A stretch of 19,222 bases of DNA from JAFHCF01 sp048497495 (lineage in GTDB: Bacteria; Pseudomonadota; Alphaproteobacteria; Rhizobiales; Ancalomicrobiaceae), in contig JAFHCF010000091.1 in assembly GCA_048497495.1 (NCBI GenBank), positions 1 through 19,222 of the forward strand, written 5' to 3'. Both the position numbers and the translations under genes were made by a program. Under the pieces are notes generated by a model. The model was not told the DNA's origin. It searched no databases and saw only the letters and a program-made list of their open reading frames with translations. Positions 14,822 to 19,222 of the stretch are shown piece after piece. Every line of letters starts with the position of its first letter. The first letter of the stretch is position 1.

Positions 14822-16531
14822 ATGAAAAACGTCGCCGAACCGGTCCGAGACGACGAACGCCCGGAAGCGCGGGCCCTGCGCGACATCGGCGCCTCGCGGC
14901 GGCGCATCGTCTTCGCCGGCATCGGTTTCGGCGTGATCTACATGGCGGTGGCGCTGCGGCTCGTCGGCCTCGGCATGGCCAGCGACGACCATTCCGACGC
15001 GCTCGCCTCCGCCAAGTCGCAGATCTCCTCGGCGCGGCCGGATCTGCTCGACCGCAACGGCGAGGTGCTGGCCACCGACATCAAGTCGTCGTCGCTGTTC
15101 GGCGAGCCGAAGCGCATTCTCGACGTCGACGAGGCGATCGAGGCGCTGGCGACGGTGATCCCGGAGATGGCCCACGACGAGGCGGTGCGCCGCAAGTTGT
15201 CGAGCCACGCCGGCTTCGTCTGGCTGAAGCGCGAGGTGACCAACGAACAGCGCCGCAAGATCTTCCGGCTCGGCATCCCCGGTCTCGGCTTCCTCGAGGA
15301 GAACCGCCGCTTCTATCCGGGCGGGGCGCTCGCCGGTCATGTGCTCGGCACCGTCAACATCGACAACCAGGGCATATCCGGCGTCGAGAAATACATCGAT
15401 CAGGAGATGGGCCTCGCGGATCTGCGGGCGACCGGAATGGTGGTCGATCGCGGCCTGAAGGCGCGGCGGCTGTCGCTCGATCTCAGGGTCCAGCACGTGG
15501 TGCGCGACGAGCTCAACGACGCCATGCAGCGCTACCGGGCGGCGGCGGCGATCGGCATCGTCCTCGACGCCAAGACCGGCGAAGTGCTCGGCATGTCGTC
15601 GCTTCCCGACTTCGACCCCAATCACCCCGAGCAGGCGCTCGAGAAGCAGAACATGAACCGGGCGACCGCCGGCGTGTACGAAATGGGGTCGGTCTTCAAG
15701 ACCTTCAATTCCGCCTTCACGCTCGATTCCGGCAAGGTCCATATCTCCGACAGCTACGACGCCTCGTCGTCGCTGCACTTCGGCTCGCAGAAGATCTCGG
15801 ACTTCCACGGGCGCGGCCGGTCGCTGACGGTGCCGGAGATCTTCATCTATTCGTCGAACATCGGTTCGGCGCGCATGGCGCTGAAGGTCGGCGCGGAAGC
15901 GCAGAGCAACTTCTTCGCGAAAATCGGTTTCCACAGGAAACTCGAATCCGAGCTTCCCGAAATGGCCTCGCCGCTCTATCCGAAGCGGCTGTCGGACGTC
16001 TCCACCGCGACCCAGGCCTTCGGCCACGGCATCTCGGTGACGCCGATGCACACGGCGATCGGCGGCGCGGCGGTGCTCAACGGCGGGCTCCTGATCGAAC
16101 CGACCTTCTTCAAGCGGACGCGCGAGGAGGCGGAGAAGGTGGCGGTCCAGGTGATCAAGCCGGAAACCAGCGACAAGATGCGCTACCTGTTCCGGCTCAA
16201 CAACACGCCGGGTTCCGGCGGGTCGGGGTCGCGGGCGGACGTGCCGGGCTATCTCGTCGGCGGCAAGACCGGGACGGCGGAGAAGATCGAGAACGGCCGC
16301 TACGCCTCCAACAAGCGGTTCAATTCCTATCTCGCCGCCTTCCCGATGGACGATCCGCAATATGTCGTCCTGGTGGTGCTCGACGAGCCCAAGCCGGAGA
16401 AGGAGGTGGGGGTGGCCACCGCCGGTCTCAACACGGCGCCGACCGTCGGCGCCATCATTCGTCGCATCGCGCCGATGTTGGGGGTGATGCCGAGATATGA
16501 TCTGCCGAAGCCGGCGATCGCCTCCAACTGA
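14822..16531 (+). CDS. ftsI: Peptidoglycan D,D-transpeptidase FtsI (PBP3)
   Basis: 569 residues, typical for class B PBP. A cytoplasmic tail (1-28) and a transmembrane anchor (about 29-50) precede the PBP dimerisation domain (about 70-220), with DRNGEVLAT and RFYPGGALAGHVLG. The transpeptidase domain has SxxK at Ser290-Lys293 (GSVFK), SxN at Ser344-Asn346 (YSSN) and KTGT at 482-485 (GGKTGTA). The enzyme makes septal cross-links by joining D-Ala to the meso-DAP side chain and is a beta-lactam target. The ATG at 14822 is favoured by GAGGTGA 7 bases upstream; a GTG at 14816, two codons earlier, is the alternative. It follows ftsL by 12 bases and precedes murE by 50. Confidence 0.97.
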   Translation: MKNVAEPVRDDERPEARALRDIGASRRRIVFAGIGFGVIYMAVALRLVGLGMASDDHSDALASAKSQISSARPDLLDRNGEVLATDIKSSSLFGEPKRILDVDEAIEALATVIPEMAHDEAVRRKLSSHAGFVWLKREVTNEQRRKIFRLGIPGLGFLEENRRFYPGGALAGHVLGTVNIDNQGISGVEKYIDQEMGLADLRATGMVVDRGLKARRLSLDLRVQHVVRDELNDAMQRYRAAAAIGIVLDAKTGEVLGMSSLPDFDPNHPEQALEKQNMNRATAGVYEMGSVFKTFNSAFTLDSGKVHISDSYDASSSLHFGSQKISDFHGRGRSLTVPEIFIYSSNIGSARMALKVGAEAQSNFFAKIGFHRKLESELPEMASPLYPKRLSDVSTATQAFGHGISVTPMHTAIGGAAVLNGGLLIEPTFFKRTREEAEKVAVQVIKPETSDKMRYLFRLNNTPGSGGSGSRADVPGYLVGGKTGTAEKIENGRYASNKRFNSYLAAFPMDDPQYVVLVVLDEPKPEKEVGVATAGLNTAPTVGAIIRRIAPMLGVMPRYDLPKPAIASN

Positions 16532-16581
16532 GCCGGATCGTCGCCATGGGGCGGCGGCGGGGCGGAACGGGAACCGGAACC

Positions 16582-18033
16582 ATGCGCCTCGGGGCACTCA
16601 CCCACGAGATCGTCGACGAAGCGGCCGGGCCGGATCCCGAGGTTCTCGGCATCACCGCCGACAGCCGCAAGGTCGGTCCGGGATTCGTGTTCGTGGCGCT
16701 CGCCGGCACCCGCGCCGACGGGGCGAGGTTCGCCGCCGACGCGGTCGCCCGGGGCGCGGTGGCGGTGATCGCCGGGCGTACCGCCGATCTCGGCGACCTC
16801 GGCGTACCGGTGCTGCGCGCCGCCGAGCCGCGCCGGGCGCTGGCGCTCGCCGCCGCGCGCTTCTTTGGCGATCAGCCCGCCACCATCGTCGCGGTGACCG
16901 GCACCTCGGGCAAGACCTCGGTCGCCGCCTTCGCCCGCCAGATCTGGATGCGTCTCGGACGGGCCGCCGCCTCGATCGGCACGATCGGCATCGTCAAGCC
17001 GGACGGCGCCACCTACGGCAGCCTGACGACGCCCGATCCGGTCGATCTCGCCCGTGATCTCGCCGACCTGGCGGGGGAGGGCGTCACCCACGTGGCGCTC
17101 GAGGCCTCCTCGCACGGGCTCGACCAGCACCGCCTCGACGGGGTGCGGATCGTCGCCGGCGCCTTCACCAACCTGTCGCGCGATCACCTCGACTACCATC
17201 CGAGCGTCGCCCACTATTTCGACGCCAAGATGCGCCTCGTCGAGGATCTGGTGCCGCCGGGCGGCCCGGTGGTGGTCGAGGTCGACACGGCCGAGGGTCT
17301 CGCCGCCGTGACACGCGCCCGCGCCGCCGGCCGCCGGGTCTTCACCGTCGGCCGCGCCGGCGACGATCTGCGGCTCGTCGACGTCGCCGTCGAGGCCGGC
17401 CTGCAACGGTTGACCATCGCGGCCGCGGATGGTCCTCACGAGGTGCGCCTGCCGCTGCTCGGCACCTTCCAGGTCTCCAACGCGCTGGTCGCCGCCGGTC
17501 TCGTCATCGTCACCGGGGCCTCGACGGCGGCGGCGCTCGCGGCACTCGACCATCTCGAGGGCGCCCCCGGCCGGCTCGACCGGGTCGGCGCCACGGCCGA
17601 GCGCGCGCCGGTCTTCGTCGACTATGCCCACAAGCCCGACGCGCTGGAGAAGGTGCTCGCCGCGCTCCGGCCCTACACCACCGGACGCCTCGTCGTCGTC
17701 TTCGGTTGCGGCGGGGATCGCGACCCCGGCAAGCGGCCGATCATGGGCGAGATCGCCACCCGGCTCGCCGACGTCGCCATCGTCACCGACGACAACCCGC
17801 GCTCGGAGGATCCGGCCGAGATCCGGCGCCAGATCCTCGCCGCCGCGCCGGGCGCCGTCGAGATCGGCGATCGGGGGCGGGCGATCCGCGAGGCGGTCGG
17901 CATGCTGAAATCCGGGGATGTGTTGGTGGTCGCCGGTAAAGGACATGAAACCGGCCAGATCGTCGGCAAGACGGTGCTACCCTTCTCCGACCACGACGCC
18001 GTGGCCTCCGCACTTCGGGATCTGATCGCATGA
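16582..18033 (+). CDS. murE: UDP-MurNAc-tripeptide ligase MurE (meso-DAP adding)
   Basis: 483 residues in the three-domain Mur ligase order: N-terminal UDP-binding domain (1-95, with ITADSRKVGPG), central ATPase domain with TGTSGKTS at 106-113, EASSHGL (174-180) and the carbamylated-lysine position FDAKMRL with Lys216, and a C-terminal domain with DNPR at 404-407 (DNPRSEDP). The DNPR motif is the specificity signature for meso-diaminopimelate over lysine, so the cell wall is DAP-type. It adds meso-DAP to UDP-MurNAc-L-Ala-D-Glu in the cytoplasm with ATP. The ATG at 16582 was chosen over 16546 because the N-terminus then matches the domain boundary, but the ribosome sites are not decisive. The stop overlaps murF in ATGA. 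Confidence 0.97.
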   Translation: MRLGALTHEIVDEAAGPDPEVLGITADSRKVGPGFVFVALAGTRADGARFAADAVARGAVAVIAGRTADLGDLGVPVLRAAEPRRALALAAARFFGDQPATIVAVTGTSGKTSVAAFARQIWMRLGRAAASIGTIGIVKPDGATYGSLTTPDPVDLARDLADLAGEGVTHVALEASSHGLDQHRLDGVRIVAGAFTNLSRDHLDYHPSVAHYFDAKMRLVEDLVPPGGPVVVEVDTAEGLAAVTRARAAGRRVFTVGRAGDDLRLVDVAVEAGLQRLTIAAADGPHEVRLPLLGTFQVSNALVAAGLVIVTGASTAAALAALDHLEGAPGRLDRVGATAERAPVFVDYAHKPDALEKVLAALRPYTTGRLVVVFGCGGDRDPGKRPIMGEIATRLADVAIVTDDNPRSEDPAEIRRQILAAAPGAVEIGDRGRAIREAVGMLKSGDVLVVAGKGHETGQIVGKTVLPFSDHDAVASALRDLIA

Positions 18034-19222
18034 ACGCGCCGCTGTGGACCCTCGACGCCTTCACCGACGCCATGGGCGGCCGCATGGTCGGCCGGCCGGC
18101 GACGGCGATCTCCGGCATTTCGATCGACAGCCGCACCATCGAAGAGGGCGAGGCCTTCTTCGCCATTCTCGGCGACACCCGCGACGGCCACGACTTCGTC
18201 GCCGGGGCGCTCGCGCGCGGCGCCGGGGTCTGCGTCGTGTCCGAGGAAAAGCTCGCGGACCTGCCCGCCGACGGACGTTACGTGGTCGTCGACGACGTGT
18301 TCGAGGCCCTGCGCCGGCTGGCGCGGGCGGCGAGGGCGCGGACGGGCGCGCGCATCGTCGCGGTGACCGGCTCGGTCGGCAAGACCTCGACCAAGGAGGC
18401 GCTGCGCCACGTGCTCGCCGACCAGGGCAAGACCCACGCCTCGGTCGCCTCCTACAACAATCATTGGGGCGTGCCGCTGACGCTCGCCCGGATGCCGGCG
18501 GACTGCGCCTTCGGCGTCTTCGAGGTCGGCATGAACCACGCCGGCGAGATCACGCCGCTGACCGCCCTGGTCCGGCCGCACGTCGCGGTGGTGACCACGG
18601 TGGCGCCGGTGCATCTCGAATTCTTCCGCGACGTCGACGCCATCGCCGAGGCCAAGGCCGAGATCTTCTCGGGCCTCGAGCCGGGCGGGGCGGCGGTGAT
18701 CGACGGCGACGTCGCCCAGGCCGGAATCCTGGCGGCGGCGGCCGAGGCCGTGACCCGGGGCGTGCGGATCGTCCGTTTCGGCATCGGCGAGGGCTTCGAG
18801 GCGCATCTCGAGCGGGCCTCGCTGCAGGCCGACAATTCCACCGTGATGGCGACCATCCTGGGCGCGTCGATCACCTACAAGATCGGGTCGCCGGGCCGCC
18901 ACGTCGTCAAGAATTCGCTGGCGGTGCTGGCCACCGCGATGCTGGTCGGAGCGGATCTGGCGCACGCCGGACTGGCGCTCGCCGACATGACGCCGCCCAA
19001 GGGGCGCGGCGAGCGGCTGGTGCTCAGGCTCGGTCACGGCGAGGCGGTGCTGATCGACGAGAGCTACAACGCCAATCCGGCGTCGATGCGCGCCGCGATC
19101 GATCTGCTCGGCCATACCCCGGTCGGGCTCGAGGGACGGCGCGTCGCGGTTCTCGGCGACATGCTGGAACTCGGAAGTCAGGGTGAGACGCTGCACGCCG
19201 GGCTCGCCGAAGCGCTGGTGGC
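18030..19222 (+). CDS. murF: UDP-MurNAc-pentapeptide synthetase MurF, 3' end outside window
   Basis: 397 residues are visible and the frame is open at the right edge; the full enzyme is usually about 450-480 residues. MurF adds D-Ala-D-Ala to UDP-MurNAc-tripeptide to finish the cytoplasmic peptidoglycan precursor. Seen are the N-terminal domain with SIDSRTIEEGEAFFAI (31-46), the Walker A TGSVGKTST (113-121), NNHWGVPLTLA (143-153), FEVGMNHAGEI (164-174), AEAKAEIF with the probable carbamylated Lys209, and in the third domain DESYNANPASM. It starts by four-base overlap with the murE stop, keeping the cluster order murE-murF that is normal in alphaproteobacteria; mraY and later genes would follow outside the window. 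Confidence 0.97.
   Translation, partial: MNAPLWTLDAFTDAMGGRMVGRPATAISGISIDSRTIEEGEAFFAILGDTRDGHDFVAGALARGAGVCVVSEEKLADLPADGRYVVVDDVFEALRRLARAARARTGARIVAVTGSVGKTSTKEALRHVLADQGKTHASVASYNNHWGVPLTLARMPADCAFGVFEVGMNHAGEITPLTALVRPHVAVVTTVAPVHLEFFRDVDAIAEAKAEIFSGLEPGGAAVIDGDVAQAGILAAAAEAVTRGVRIVRFGIGEGFEAHLERASLQADNSTVMATILGASITYKIGSPGRHVVKNSLAVLATAMLVGADLAHAGLALADMTPPKGRGERLVLRLGHGEAVLIDESYNANPASMRAAIDLLGHTPVGLEGRRVAVLGDMLELGSQGETLHAGLAEALV

Noticed and set aside
13724..16597. 957-codon open frame on the minus strand across rsmH, ftsL and ftsI
   Set aside because: It is antisense to three genes with clear catalytic motifs and has a His/Arg/Asp-rich low-complexity translation typical of GC-rich shadow frames.
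17673..19196. 507-codon minus-strand frame over murE and murF
   Set aside because: Antisense to two well-identified Mur ligases; Arg/His-rich and without recognisable domains.
1..19222. CRISPR arrays, tRNA genes, insertion sequences, toxin-antitoxin or defence operons
   Set aside because: No regularly spaced repeats, no tRNA cloverleaf and no transposase or nuclease motif was seen by eye.

Overview
The window looks like a chromosomal segment of a high-GC alphaproteobacterium, most likely in the Hyphomicrobiales (Rhizobiales). The reasons are strong GC bias in most coding sequence, a bacterial-type phosphatidylcholine synthase gene (pcs), an alphaproteobacterial-style rnpB close to the division and cell wall (dcw) cluster, an extensin-like lipoprotein, and an RHH_4-type ribbon-helix-helix protein. 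The genus cannot be named from the sequence alone.

Layout. (1) 1-982, minus: an exported NodB-fold polysaccharide deacetylase, cut by the left window edge and divergent from the next gene. (2) 1102-4405, plus: an extensin-like lipoprotein, a fold-type III PLP decarboxylase of the ornithine/lysine/diaminopimelate group, a DJ-1/PfpI protein and a small ribbon-helix-helix protein. (3) 4482-7326, minus: a tightly overlapping set of pcs, a PotA-like ABC ATPase and a PotB/PotH-like permease. The ATPase keeps Walker A and B but has lost the Q-loop Gln, the LSGGQ signature and the H-loop His. (4) 7501-10234, plus: a TerB/J-domain protein, an AmpD-type amidase with a peptidoglycan-binding domain, and a secreted SLT transglycosylase overlapping it. 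(5) 10246-10892: a small AT-richer island with one orphan gene, bracketed by two related 32-bp palindromes in opposite orientation. (6) 10954-11420: rnpB, with a complementary P1 pair marking both ends. (7) 11454-12440, minus: a Gfo/Idh/MocA oxidoreductase. (8) 12634 to the right edge: the start of the dcw cluster, with promoter and MraZ operator, then mraZ, rsmH, ftsL, ftsI, murE and murF (murF cut by the edge).

How the genes fit together. The right half and the amidase/transglycosylase pair belong to peptidoglycan synthesis, remodelling and division. mraZ probably represses its own operon through four 10-bp-spaced repeats overlying the promoter. Overlapping stop and start codons (mraZ/rsmH, rsmH/ftsL, murE/murF) indicate co-transcription and translational coupling. 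The pcs-ABC set is the most unusual part: a membrane-lipid enzyme coupled to a one-permease ABC system with a degenerate nucleotide-binding domain and no binding protein in view.

Limits: all calls come from reading motifs by eye. No alignments or searches were run, and most of the many long antisense reading frames here are artefacts of high GC content.
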